DNA of 64,000 bases from Ahaetulla prasina (Eukaryota > Chordata > Lepidosauria > Squamata > Colubridae): the NCBI RefSeq assembly GCF_028640845.1, contig NC_080539.1:102016554-102080553 (forward strand), given 5' to 3'. This document shows positions 33,635 through 43,935 of this stretch, piece by piece. Both the position numbers and the translations under genes were made by a program. Position 1 is the first letter of the stretch. Each line of letters begins with the position of its first letter. The notes beneath the pieces were generated by a model. It was not told where the DNA came from and did not search any database. It saw only the letters and a program-made list of their open reading frames with translations.

Positions 33635-34065
33635 CAGTGTTGGCGAACTTGTAACACACGTGCTGGAAGCGGCATGCGAAACCATCCCGCGAAGAATGCG
33701 CGGCCTCACCGGCTCCTCTTCCACGTTCCTGTGATCAAACACATGCCAGTCAGCTGGCCGTCGCAAGCGCGGGAGGGCAGAACCTGGAAAAGCGGCATTC
33801 CGGCACACATGCGCAGGCCGGCATCTGAAGGGTTGACATCGTACACATGCATGATAGCCAGCTGTTCGTCGGGAGTGCTTCCATGCCGGTACCTGGTTTT
33901 TGGGTGCCAGCTCGCGCATGCGTGATGGACCGCTGTCCTTCCAGGTATCACCACTCCCACGTGTGCAAAGGCCAGTGGGGCCGCACATACCTCGCAGGAT
34001 GGTTTTGCGTGCCACTTCCAGTACACAGGCCAGCACGCAGGAATGCCAAAGGTTCGCCCTCACGG
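33635..34065. mobile_element. Non-autonomous hAT element, 'GGCGAAC' ends
   Basis: The left end is CAGTGTTGGCGAAC and the right end GGTTCGCCCTCACGG. The 8-bp duplication TCATAAGT is exact (33627-33634 and 34066-34073). The interior is GC-rich with repeated GCATGCG and ACACATG words. Overlapping long frames on both strands (up to 154 codons) reflect high GC, not genes. Confidence 0.8.
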
Positions 34066-34590
34066 TCATAAGTGATACAAAAATATACTTACATTGATAA
34101 ATACAGCTACTAGGCAGTCATTCCCATTAAATTCAACAATGAATTTTGGATAAGCAGTACTTTTTAAGCTCCAGCTTGAGGATCGATAGCATAATGCTGA
34201 GGAAGCGGTTTGATTGTGTGACTTCTATTTATTTTAGTTATTGTTTCTTTATTATCTTGTTATATACTGCTTTTCCAGAATTGCCCAGAGCAGTTTAGAA
34301 GGTCTCGTCTGAAAGGGCAAAATTGTTTCCCAGATTGTGCTGTGTAAACTTTTTTAAACAGCCATTAAAGCACTCTTCAATAGAGCCATAAAAGACTAAC
34401 ACTCTTAAAGAAATCAAAAAGTAAATATTAAAACAAGGATCATTGTGAAGAGCAGGAGGAAGAAGAAGAGGAGTGTGGGGGGGGCAAGAACAGAAATCTG
34501 AACAATCAAAAAGACAGTCTAGTACTAGTGATCCTACACATGCCAGAGAGTATGTTTTGAAAAAAAAATAAAAGGATAGTGAGGGAATTG
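34066..34590. other. Unique sequence
   Basis: A weak L2/SINE-like tail (ATATACTGCTTTTCCAG) occurs near 34262. The stretch TCTGAAAGGGCAAAATTG at 34308-34325 recurs at 39007, with similar flanks. Confidence 0.4.
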
Positions 34591-34591
34591 G

Positions 34592-35596
34592 TTGGGCATT
34601 GAAGGAGGGATGCCCCTGGTGGAGATGTGCCCACCGGGTTTCCGGGCATTTCATCAGCCGAGGGCCCAAGGTAGGGGTGGAGGGGTAGCGGTGGTTATTA
34701 AAGAGAGTCTAGAGCCGATGGAGGCCACTGTACCTCAGATAGCCAGTTGTGAATCCCTTTACGTGAAGTGGGGATGTAGGGTGCAGGTGGGCTTGTTGAT
34801 CACGTACCTGGCTCCTTGCTGCATGACAACAGCCCTGCCCAAGTTGCTGGAGATGATAGCCGGGATGGCGGTTGATACCCCTAGGCTTATGGTCGTGGGG
34901 GACTTCAACCTGCCATCAGCCGGTATGTCATCAACGGCGGCTCGGGAGTTCATGGCCTCCATGACGGCCATGGACCTGACCCAATTAGTTGACGGCCCCA
35001 CCCACGTTGGGGAAAACACACTGGATCTGATTTTTGTCTCTGGACAGTGGTTGAGTGATCTGGAAGTACGAGAATTAGTCAATGAACCTTTGTCATGGTC
35101 AGATCACTCTCTCCTTTGTCTGGACTTTCGGACCGCTGCTCAACACCGCAGGGAGATGGGACCAATGCGTTGGTTCCGTCCCAGGCGACTGATGGACCCG
35201 GAGAGGTTCCTGATGGAGCTTGGGCCATTCCCTGGCGATCTGGCCCATGGCTCGGCCGAGGAGCTTGTTGCGGCCTGGGAACAGGCCGCGGCGGGAGCCT
35301 TGGACCATGTCATGCCTTTGCGGCCTCTGACCCGGCGTCGGTCTCAACCAGCTCCTTGGTTCTCCGAGGAGCTGAGGGAGATGAAGCGCCGGAGAAGACG
35401 CCTAGAGAGCGCTTGGAGGTCCAGCCGTTCTGAAGCTGACCGTACACTAGTTAGGTCTTTCACCCAGACCTATCTAGTGGCATTGAGGGAGGCCAAGCGG
35501 GCCTATGTTTCTACCCTCATTGTGTCAGCAGAGAACCGCCCAGCCTCCCTGTTTAGGGTGACTCGCTCCCTCCTTCACCAGGGAGGGGTGCGATGA
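34592..35596 (+). pseudogene. L2 LINE ORF2: AP endonuclease and linker
   Basis: The open frame has 334 codons. The APE-type endonuclease would nick target DNA for target-primed reverse transcription. Visible blocks are GRGGGVAVVIKESLE (about residues 27-41), VVGDFNLP (101-108; D of the catalytic GDFN), NTLDLIFVSG (142-151) and WSDHSLL (169-175, the SDH active-site block). After that comes a basic linker (RRRRRLESAWR) leading to the RT. The N-terminal endonuclease blocks are absent because of 5' truncation, so the first methionine is incidental. The frame stops at 35597 and is followed by frame-broken sequence until 35875. Confidence 0.85.
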
Positions 35597-35874
35597 TCCC
35601 TTACAGGGTTGTGCTGAGGATTTCAGCAGGTATCTGTTTGACAAAATCGCTCAGCTTCGGGACGGTCTGGACCAAAATTGGGTAGTTTCAGGCGAGGTGA
35701 CGGAGGCTAGTCTTGTTGAGACTCTTGTTGGGCGGAGTTTGATCCTGTGGCTCCCGAGGACATGGACAGGTTGCTGGGACGGCCACATGTTTATTGGACC
35801 CGTGTCCCTCCTGGTTGGTGCTGGCCATCCGGGAGGTGACATGAGGCTGGCTCCAGGGAATTGTCAACGCTTCT

Positions 35875-36636
35875 TTGGGGGAGGGTGTTGTTCCCACCGC
35901 CTTGAAAGAGGCGGTGGTGAGGCCCCTCCTCAAGAAGCCCTCCCTGGACCCAGCTGTTTTAGGTAACTATCGTCCAGTTTCCAACCTTCACTTTGTGGCG
36001 AAGGTTGTTGAGAGTGTGGTGGCACATCAGTTACCCCAGTACCTGGATGAATCTGTCTATCTAGACCCATTCCAGTCCAGTTTCCGACCCGGGTACAGCA
36101 CGGAGACAGCTTTGGTCGCGTTGGTGGATGACCTCTGGAGGGCCCGGGATAGGGGTTATTCCTCTGCCCTGGTTCTCCTAGATCTCTCAGCGGCTTTCGA
36201 TACCATCGACCATGGTATCCTGCTGCGACGGTTGGGGAGTTTAGGAATGGGAGGCACCGTGTTTCGGTGGTTCTCGTCCTATCTCTCCGACCGATCGCAG
36301 ACGGTGTTGGCAGGGGGGCAGAGATCGACTTCGAGGCGCCTTCTTTGTGGGGTGCCACAGGGGTCGGTTCTCTCGCCTCTCCTGTTCAACATCTATATGA
36401 AGCCGCTGGGTGAGGTCATCAGTGGTTTTGGGGTGAGTTATCAACTGTACGCGGATAACACCCAGCTGTACATTTCCACCCCTGATCACCCCAATGAAGC
36501 TGTCGAAGTGTTGTCTCAGTGTTTGGAGGCCGTGCGGGTCTGGATGGGGAGAAACAGGCTCAAGCTCAACCCCTCCAAGACTGAGTGGCTGTGGATGCCG
36601 GCATCCCGGTACAGCGCGGCTGACTGTTGGAGATGA
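35875..36636 (+). pseudogene. L2 LINE ORF2: reverse transcriptase with YADD to YADN change
   Basis: The 253-codon frame contains the RT core in order: [13 protein letters not shown] (15-26), GNYRPVSNL (30-38), [13 protein letters not shown] (68-80), [14 protein letters not shown] (101-114), [14 protein letters not shown] (159-172) and LYADNTQLY (191-199). The second catalytic aspartate of YADD is replaced by asparagine (AAC at 36457-36459), a single G-to-A change, which should abolish polymerisation. The frame runs past a frameshift at about 36620 into the C-terminal part. Confidence 0.85.
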
Positions 36637-37286
36637 ATTATTGGCCCCAATGGAGAGGGTGCGCAATCTGGGTGTTCTCCTGGATGAACGGTTGTCCTTT
36701 GAAGATCATTTGGCGACCGTCTAGGACAACTTTTTACCAGGTTCACCTGGTCCACCAGTTGCGCCCCTTTCTAGACCGGGATGCCTTATGCACGGTCACT
36801 CACGCCCTCGTCACTTCTCGCCTGGACTACTGCAATGCTCTCTACATGGGGCTCCCCTTGAGGAGCACCCGGAGGCTTCAGTTGGTCCAGAATGCAGCTG
36901 CGCGGGTGATAGAGGGAGCCACTCATGGCTCCCATATAACACCAATCCTGCGCAGGCTGCCCAGGCTACCTGTGGTCTTCCGGGTGCACTTCAAGGTGTT
37001 GGTTATCACCTTTAAAGTGCTCCATGGCATAGGACCGGGATATCTTCAGGACCGCCTTCTGCTACCACATGCCTCCCACCAACCGGTACGCTCCCATAGA
37101 GAGGGTCTCCTCAGGGTGCCGTCAGCCAAACAGTGTCGGCTGGTGACCCCCAGGGGGAGAGCCTTCTCTGTGGAGGCACCTACCCTCTGGAACGAGCTTC
37201 CCCCAGGACTTCGACAACTTCCTGACCTCTGGACTTTTCGCCGCGAGCTGAAGACGTATCTATTCTTCCGAGCAGGACTGGCTTGA
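36627..37286 (+). pseudogene. L2 LINE ORF2: C-terminal domain, frameshifted
   Basis: The frame overlaps the previous one by a few codons and continues ORF2: CTVTHALVTSRLDYCNALYM, RLQLVQNAAARVIEGA, VFRVHFKVLVITFKVLHGIG and a C-terminus ending LFFRAGLA. It aligns along its length with the minus-strand copy at 30734-31414. The first 30 codons are in the wrong frame for the protein (the true frame reads MERVRNLGVLLDERLSFEDH at about 36652-36711), so a small indel lies near 36720. Confidence 0.8.
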
Positions 37287-37461
37287 TAGGGGTTTTTAAT
37301 TCGTTTTTAAATGGGGTTTATTTTATATTATGTATTTTATATTTAAATTTAGACCACATTGAATAAGTTTTTTAAATAGTTTTTATTGTAATATATTGTA
37401 TTGTTTTACTTGGCTGTTCACTGCCCTGAGTCCTTCGGGAGAAGGGCGGTATAAAAATTAA

Positions 37462-37477
37462 ATTATTATTATTATTA

Positions 37478-37541
<64 letters not shown>
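37462..37541 (+). repeat. Compound (ATT)n-(TCATTA)n microsatellite at L2 tail
   Basis: ATT units (37462-37490) pass directly into about eight TCATTA hexamers (37491-37540). The array is the continuation of the L2 tail, and the hexamer looks like a mutated pair of ATT units that then expanded. Confidence 0.9.
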
Positions 37542-37830
37542 ATCAGTTATTTCCATGAGGAAATAATGCACAATAAACCTATTTATTAGGTTTATAATAG
37601 TAACATGAGCCAATCAGAATGACATCAAACAGAATTCCCCCACTGGTCTCCTTGTGCCGGTTGGATGGTACTGGAGAATTTAAGTGTTTAAGCCCTAAAA
37701 ATTCAAGTCTTTATAGACTAATGTTAACATTTTAAACTTTTAATTAGTGAGTTCTGTACTAGTTGCAGTTTATGGACCATTTTTGAGATTTCCAAATAAA
37801 ATACTTCATATTAATCCGTATATGAGGTTA

Positions 37831-38012
37831 TTATTTTATTTATTTATTTATTTTGTCACACAGTATATATAAGCATAAGCATGAAATAACTATACAATAT
37901 ATAAGCATATATATATAAGCATAAGTATGTAATAACTATATTAATTGGATATAACGAAAGGAAACAATAGGACAGGAACGGTAGGCACGCTTGTGCTCTT
38001 ATGCATGCCCTT
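37831..38012 (-). mobile_element. CR1-group LINE 3' UTR with (TTTA)n tail
   Basis: TTATTTATTTATTTATTT, then TTTTGTCACACAGTATATA, a tandem of ATAAGCATAAGC/ATATATATAAGC, GAAAGGAAACAATAGGACAGG and GTGCTCTTATGCATGCCC. It is the same family as 28541-29033 and the complement of 13601-13780. Truncated just before coding. Confidence 0.75.
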
Positions 38013-38017
38013 ACTGA

Positions 38018-38815
38018 GGCTATGTTATCTGAGAGGCCAATTTACCAGCGAAAGTTGTGCACCATCTCTCCTTGGGACTGAAGATACTTGGGTCCCAAGT
38101 GACAAACTGGAATGAGTTTGCCTCACAGAGTGCCTTGGAATAAATGTTATCTTGTCCAGGACAAACTTTCTTAATAATTTCTGCAGCTAAGAAACCATTT
38201 GTCACAATTCTTTTAGGTTTTTTTTTTCTTTCTTTCTTCCTTCCTTCCTTCCTTCCTTCCTTCCTTCCTTCCTTCCTTCCTTCCTTCCTTCCTTCCTTAT
38301 TAATTTAATATTATTTATTTTTCTCAAATGGACTTGAATTTGTTGGTGCTCATGCAGCCATAATCCATTTGTGTCCAAGCAATTCTAAAACACTTGCACA
38401 GCAACAGAATTCATTCAGGTGATGTTAAAGTTGGTGCCATCAACATATTGCTGATACTTGTTCCAATTTCTGGCTGACTTAACTTCTATTTTCTGGTAGA
38501 TATTAACAGCAGACGTAAAATACTGTAATCCTATGAATTGCAATGATGCAAGTACGATGGGATCAGGTAGGAATCTGTGATTGACCTTCTGGTGGTCCAA
38601 TAGGCAACCCAGTGTCTCCATTTTTCAATTTATCAAGTTTCTGAAATAAAGTCCTATGATCAATTTTTTGTCAACATTCTACTGTATGTTCTAAATGGCA
38701 GATCAAGAAATCAATATAATAGTAGATACGCTGTTTTTCTTTGGTTAAAAGATCATCAATCATGGCAGCAGAGACTGTTTCAGGGCTATGTTCAGACTTG
38801 AAGTCAGATTGTAAT
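38018..38815 (-). pseudogene. Unrecognised coding-like sequence, broken; retrocopy or exon remnants
   Basis: Several minus-strand stretches read like real protein rather than repeat. From about 38806 down to 38690 comes SPETVSAAMIDDLLTKEKQR followed by IYYYIDFLICHLEHTVEC. Then, after a stop, QKIDHRTLFQKLDKLKNGD and TGLPIGPPEGQSQIPT. Another frame at 38415-38621 is open for 68 codons. Below the TTCC array, 38020-38205 is open for 61 codons (NGFLAAEIIKKVCPGQDNIY and onward). Stops and frame changes separate them. I do not recognise the protein. A decayed processed pseudogene fits the lack of clear introns; an old retroelement is possible. The ATAAATAG upstream of 38830 could also be an acceptor. 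Confidence 0.35.
38219..38298. repeat. (TTCC)n microsatellite
   Basis: A T-run and TTTC units lead into about 14 TTCC units. It splits the coding-like sequence of 38018-38815. Confidence 0.95.
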
Positions 38816-40088
38816 GGTTCTATTTATATGAAGAAATCTAAACCTATCCTCTTGATATATGTACGTAGGAGCAAGCTTCAGGTTTAAGGTCCAAATGCAA
38901 TAAATAGGGAAAATTAAAGAGAGAAGTTAAGCTTGTTTATGATAAACTAACAGTGAAAAATGAGTTTCCTAGTGGGATTTGAAAAGAATCATGTAGTGAG
39001 TTAGCCATCTGAAAGGGCAAAATTGCTCTAAAGCTATGCTGTCTAAACAACATACTTGGACCAAGATGGGTAAAATTAATTAAACTCACCCAAGTCTACA
39101 TATTATTGCAAATTTAGCAATTCATGGAAAAGAAGCATCATATAGACAAAGGCCAGAAAACTCTAGTGACACATTTGTCTGGGTTAATGATATCAAAACA
39201 TAACTACCATTAAATATGTTATAAAATTCTCTAGTGAATTTTATTATCATGAGTAGAGCAAGGGTTCACAGCAGAGTCATTCTAGTATCTGGGTTTTGGG
39301 GACTTGGTAATGAGAATTAAGTCAATGTAGGAACCTTAGGAGACAATCAGTCAGTGACCATGGTTTGTGTAGCAAATGATTAAAAGAGAAGAAAAAAAGT
39401 GGGGTATTACGAGGTTATAACCTCTCCAAACAATTACAGTGCTTGCATAAAGAGTAGAAATACAATTTTGGGCACAAGAATTTAGAACTGTCACTTTGGG
39501 AATCCAAATAACATGAGCTGCTCGTGATGCAATAACTTAGGTTTTTATGTATGAAGTGCAGGAGTAATGTAATATCCATCTTGACTGAGAGAAATGGAAC
39601 AAGGGACTTGACATAAGGTTAGGGGGAGCTCAAAATAGGGTATATAAATTCATAAATAGGATGTGATTACCAACATTTATTCCTTGCATTTATTCATCAA
39701 CCTTCTTTTGAGAACAGAATTAATTCATCCTCTTGCTTGAGCTTAAGCTCTTACAGATGTCGATTCAGAAGAAAACAAGAGTCTTGGCAAGAAGAAAGCA
39801 GCAGCAGCATGATATTAGACTCTACTAAAGTGCTGCACTTTGTGAATGTTCAGAAGGTTCTCTATGTAAAAATCTGTGGACGTAAGTTCATTTCTGACAT
39901 TCAAATGTGGAAAATTAAAAATTACCTCACAAACTGGCAATCACTTTCCTGGGTAAAAAATGAAGAAGATAAGTTCCCAAGATAGACAAGTTTTGAAAAC
40001 ATATTTTTGAAATATATTGCATAGAGGAATACCATATAAGATATAGACCACCTGTAGCAAATTCATTTTTAAATTATTAGGTCTAGGC
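38816..40088. other. Unique sequence
   Basis: No recognised feature. TCTGAAAGGGCAAAATTG at 39007-39024 repeats 34308-34325. Confidence 0.45.
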
Positions 40089-40201
40089 CAGGGATGTCCA
40101 AACTTGGCAACTTTAAGACATGTGGACTTCAACTCCCAGAATTCCTCAGCCTGGGAGTTGAAGTCTACAAATCTTAAAGTTGTCAAGTTTGGAGACCCCT
40201 G
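40089..40201. mobile_element. Palindromic hAT-type MITE
   Basis: Ends CAGGGATGTCCAAAC and GTTTGGAGACCCCTG. The exact 8-bp duplication GTCTAGGC lies at 40081-40088 and 40202-40209. The arms pair over most of 50 bp (CTTCAACTCCCAGAATTCC with its complement), with a deletion at the centre. Same family as 5223. Confidence 0.85.
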
Positions 40202-42833
40202 GTCTAGGCCAAATACTTAACTTGAATACAGTCCATTTACTCAAATCTATATAGCTATTTCAGATAGTGATATATTTAAAGTCAAGCTGATCTTTTGAAG
40301 TGTCTGTCTTAGGTTTGTCAATCCAAGTGCCAAGTTATTGTCTGTAGATTTAAGTTTATATCTTAAATCTTATCTTCTGCCTCCAGTCAATAAATGACAA
40401 GTCTTCTCCAAGCTTTCCCTCATAAGTTCCCTTAGAATTGGTATATTCCATGTCTTCTATAAGCTAGACAGCCTTAAGTCCAATTATTGAAAATGTTTGG
40501 ATTCCTGCATCTTTTCTATTTACTTCCATCCAAGTCACTTCAGCATTCTATCTTCATTTCCTTTCTTTGCTACACTAATCGTAATTCCACACCTATATAG
40601 GCTCTTTGGAAAATAAAATATAAAATTCTATCTATTGCTCTCTCCGACACTTTTATTTATTGTTTAATGGCTTTAATGATGTTATTTGCTGCTTGTCCTA
40701 GTAGCTGTCTCTAAAATAAAATAGCCAGCAGGATAAAAACCTTGACGTCTATGCTCTGATAAAAAGATAAGCTTGAGAATCAGCTTTAAAACCAGAGGAC
40801 AAGTCTTACTTCCAATGACAAGTCATTCCATAATATACTGTAGATCCAACCATGGAAAAGGCAAAATTGTTAATATTAAATGTAACTATAATGGGATCTG
40901 GAAAAGGTACCCCACTGTAAGAGCGATACAGTAATCTGGATCAAATTTATTATTTAAGGACAAATATATCCTGTACTTTGAGTTTCAGAACACAAACAAT
41001 ATATTATTCATTTCTCAGCATATTCATAAAAGCAATTTGAGTTATTGGATGCCAATTCACTAGTTCTCCCTCACAATTTATATTATTTCCAGAATAGTAG
41101 CATCAGCAGGAAATGTTAGATAGAATATTAGATAACACTCAAATACCTTAATATGTAATTTACAGAGGGGGAAAAACAGCATGATGTTGTAAACAGATTA
41201 CACTGGAAGGAATTTTCCTATTTGCATTAAACAGCAACAACATGCTTTGCCAACATCTTTTTCTTTTCATGTTTCTGTGATTTTTGTCTCCTTAAATAAT
41301 ACTTCCTGTGACATCATCTCTGGGCAGCTTCAAAGTATATAACCATAAGGCTATATACCCCGTTACAAAGGAATTTAAAACTAACCTTGGGAAGGTGTGA
41401 GCCACCTCTTAAAGACGGGTACAGACAAGCGATTACCTAATCCAGAGATTGAAGAAAGCATAAGAGAAAGCACAAAATAGCCCTGCCTTGATATTGTTTA
41501 GTGTAACAGTGAGAAACTTGGACAGGCTTTCAAAATTCTGTTATCATACCCTTCTATTGTAAAGTAACTATTCTAGAACCCCTGCACTGTCTGGTTTTTT
41601 TATTATTATTATTAGTATTTATTTAGTCTACCATGAAGGGTGAAATCCATTACCTTGGAGAAAAATCAGATGCCTGGCAGTTTGAAAATAGGTACTAGAG
41701 GTAGGACAGAGTTCAAGAAATTTCAAAGTTTAACACATTTCAGTAATGTTTTGTTGATTCAAGAATTGGTCTTCAGCTCAGCTGTGGGGAAAAGCCTTTT
41801 GACTACTAACAGGCAAAACAAATCTGGAGTAGATAAGGGTCAATCGAATTCAAAGTGGGATGGGATTACGTCTCTTATGGGCATGAAGGGACTCAAGACT
41901 CATGACATCTTTCATCCCACCTTCAGGCTCAGATGTCATCTCCTACATCTAATCAATGGGAGAACATGCTTATTTATTTTAATGGCTATTTATGTATGGC
42001 AACTATATCCTGCCATATTTAGTTTGATTTTCAGTGGCTTACATGATAAAAATTTAAAGCATTCATGTTCAGTATGATCTTAGTAACACTGACAATAAAA
42101 AAAAATGCTCTCAATTGAAGGGAATATATATACTAAAATACTAGAATTGTTTCCTGCAACATATATACTGATGTCTTTGTATACCTGCATTTCCTTTCTC
42201 ATGAAGAACATACTTACTGCTATAAAAGTACATCCTTCCTGCATTAACCTGCATTAAGATCTAAAAACCTCTATAAAATGCCACTCTGTTTCCCACAGGA
42301 AATTGTCACGTATCTCAACTAGCAGAAGCAATCTACACACCTTTGTAGTGCTCACCTTTGTAGTGCTAATAGGGGACCAAGTGGCTATTTAGAAAGACAA
42401 AAAGAAGGAAAAGATAACACTACAGAGGAATGCAAATTTAGACTTAGATTATATCACTGACATTCACTATGGGATACACAAACCAGATTCCAGGATATGC
42501 AGATGCCAGTTGATGGTTTATGACATCCCTAAAGATGCTTCAAAGACCTCCTTTTGGTATAAGAGGACATTGCTTTCTCTCATGACTTTCGTAGTTCCTT
42601 CCTTGCATGTATGCACCATCTATATGTTTGGAACGACTATCCATTTGAACCTGATCAGGATTAAATGCTATTTTACTCAAGCCTCTGTTTAAGTCTCTTG
42701 ATTGGCAGTTATGAGCTTAGACATATTAATAAATGAACCTTACACAATCAATAGCCATATTCAACTGTCCTTGCCTCATGTTGTATGCATAGGAGTGGTG
42801 GTTTTTCTCTATGTGTATATAGAATACCTGTAC
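40202..42833. other. Unique AT-rich sequence
   Basis: No repeat or gene recognised over 2.6 kb. The 145-codon plus frame at 41640-42077 has no motif, and the flanks have no splice or promoter support. A 14-bp direct repeat (TTTGTAGTGCTCAC / TTTGTAGTGCTAAT) lies at about 42340-42370. Confidence 0.5.
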
Positions 42834-42840
42834 AATTAGC

Positions 42841-43281
42841 ACAGGGGCCCCCCAAGGCTGTGTGCTCTCCCCACTTCTCTTCTCTCTGTATACCAATGAC
42901 TGCATCTCCAATGATCCATCAGTTAAGCTACTGAAGTTCGCAGATGACACAACAGTGATTGGTCTCATTCGAGACAATGACGAATCCGCATATAGACGAG
43001 AGGTCAAACGACTAGCCTTGTGGTGCAACCAAAACAATCTGGAACTGAACACACTCAAAACCGTAGAAATGGTGGTAGACTTTAGGAAAAACCCTTCCAT
43101 ACTTCCACCTCTCACAATACTTGACAACACAGTATCAACAGTAGAAACCTTCAAATTTCTGGGTTCTATCATATCGCAAGATCTCAAATGGACAGCTAAC
43201 ATCAAAACATCATTAAAAAGGACAACAAAGAATGTTCTTTCTGCCAACTCAGTAAGCTCAAACTGCCCAAGGAGCTGCTGA
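42841..43281 (+). pseudogene. Rex1-like LINE ORF fragment: RT palm and thumb
   Basis: Open from TGAPQGCVLSPLL at 42841 (in-frame GTG at 42862 is not a real start). It carries the intact FADD catalytic block in KLLKFADDTTVIGLI (42931-42975), then REVKRLALWCNQNNLELNTL, KTVEMVVDFRKNPS and FKFLGSIISQDLKWTANIK. The frame is lost at about 43250, where the next block (LPKELLIQFYRGIIESVIC) is encoded in another frame. The upstream half of the RT and the endonuclease are absent. Confidence 0.75.
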
Positions 43282-43315
43282 TCCAATTCTACAGAGGAAT
43301 TATTGAGTCTGTCAT

Positions 43316-43609
43316 TTGCACCTCTATAACTGTCTGGTTCGGTTCTGCAACCCAACAAGAAAACACAGACTTCAGAGGATAATTAGAACTGCAGAAAAAA
43401 TAATTGCTACCAACTTGCCTTCCATTGAGGACCTGTATACTGCACGAATCAAGAAGAGGGCCGTGAAAATATTTGCAGATCCCTCGCATCCTGGACATAA
43501 ACTGTTTCAACTCCTACCCTCAAAACGACGCTATAGAGCACTGCACACCAGAACAACTAGACACAAGAACAGTTTTTTCCCGAAGGCCATCACTCTGCTA
43601 AACAAATAA
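43316..43609 (+). pseudogene. Rex1-like LINE ORF fragment: C-terminal end
   Basis: The 97-codon frame gives the C-terminal region of the same protein: RKHRLQRIIRTAEKIIATNL, PSIEDLYTARIKKRAVKIFA, DPSHPGHKLFQLLPSKRRYR, and TRHKNSFFPKAITLLNK ending at a natural stop. The first 15 codons are in a shifted frame. It is the template used here for recognising the fragments at 14044, 27775 and 28321. Confidence 0.75.
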
Positions 43610-43874
43610 TTCCCTCAACACTGTCAGACTATTTACTGAATCTGCACTACTATTAATCGTTTCATAGTTCCCATCGCCAATCTCTTTCCACTTATGACTG
43701 TATGACTATAACTTGTTGCTGGCAATCCTTATGATTTATATTGATATATTGATCATCAATTGTGTTGTAAATGTTGTACCTTGATGAACGTATCTTTTCT
43801 TTTATGTACACTGAGAGCATATGCACCAAGACAAATTCCTTGTGTGTCCAATCACACTTGGCCAATAAAAAAAA

Positions 43875-43935
43875 ATTCTATTCTATTCTATTCTATTCTA
43901 TTCTATTCTATTCTATTCTATTCTATTCTATTCTA
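43875..43935 (+). repeat. (TTCTA)n, complement of AATAG, at LINE 3' end
   Basis: About 12 TTCTA units immediately after the Rex1-like poly(A)-like stretch. It shows the direction: the array is at the 3' end of the LINE. Confidence 0.95.

Larger units (their letters stand above)
34591..37490 (+). mobile_element. L2 LINE, longest copy in the window, 5'-truncated and inactive
   Basis: A single LINE of about 2.9 kb: the AP endonuclease (from its middle), linker, reverse transcriptase, C-terminal domain, a 3' UTR and the CTGAGTCCTTCGGGAGAAGG tail, then a tandem tail. GC content is high compared with the AT-rich flanks, which suggests a recent arrival. Frameshifts separate the EN, RT and C-terminal parts, and the RT catalytic YADD is YADN. 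The 5' junction is near 34591, so the first part of the endonuclease and any ORF1 are missing. Confidence 0.85.
42834..43874 (+). mobile_element. Rex1-like LINE, 5'-truncated, with complete 3' UTR
   Basis: Begins within the RT at TGAPQGCVLSPLLFSLYTND (the palm block before the catalytic aspartates) and continues through LKFADDTTVIG, the C-terminal region, the stop at about 43607-43609, a 3' UTR and TTGGCCAATAAAAAAAAATT, then the CTATT/AATAG array. At least one frame change falls near 43250-43316. The gene order and the QRIIRTAEKIIA and HPGHKLFQLLPSKRRYRALH blocks fit Rex1/Babar-type LINEs. CR1-L3 naming is an alternative used for snakes. Confidence 0.75.

Noticed and set aside
33605..34069. 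154-codon minus frame and overlapping plus frames
   Set aside because: GC-rich hAT element (33635-34065) with exact duplication; frames on both strands indicate composition.
41640..42077. 145-codon plus frame
   Set aside because: No recognisable motif; would need an unspliced gene without promoter or poly(A) support. Kept as unique sequence.
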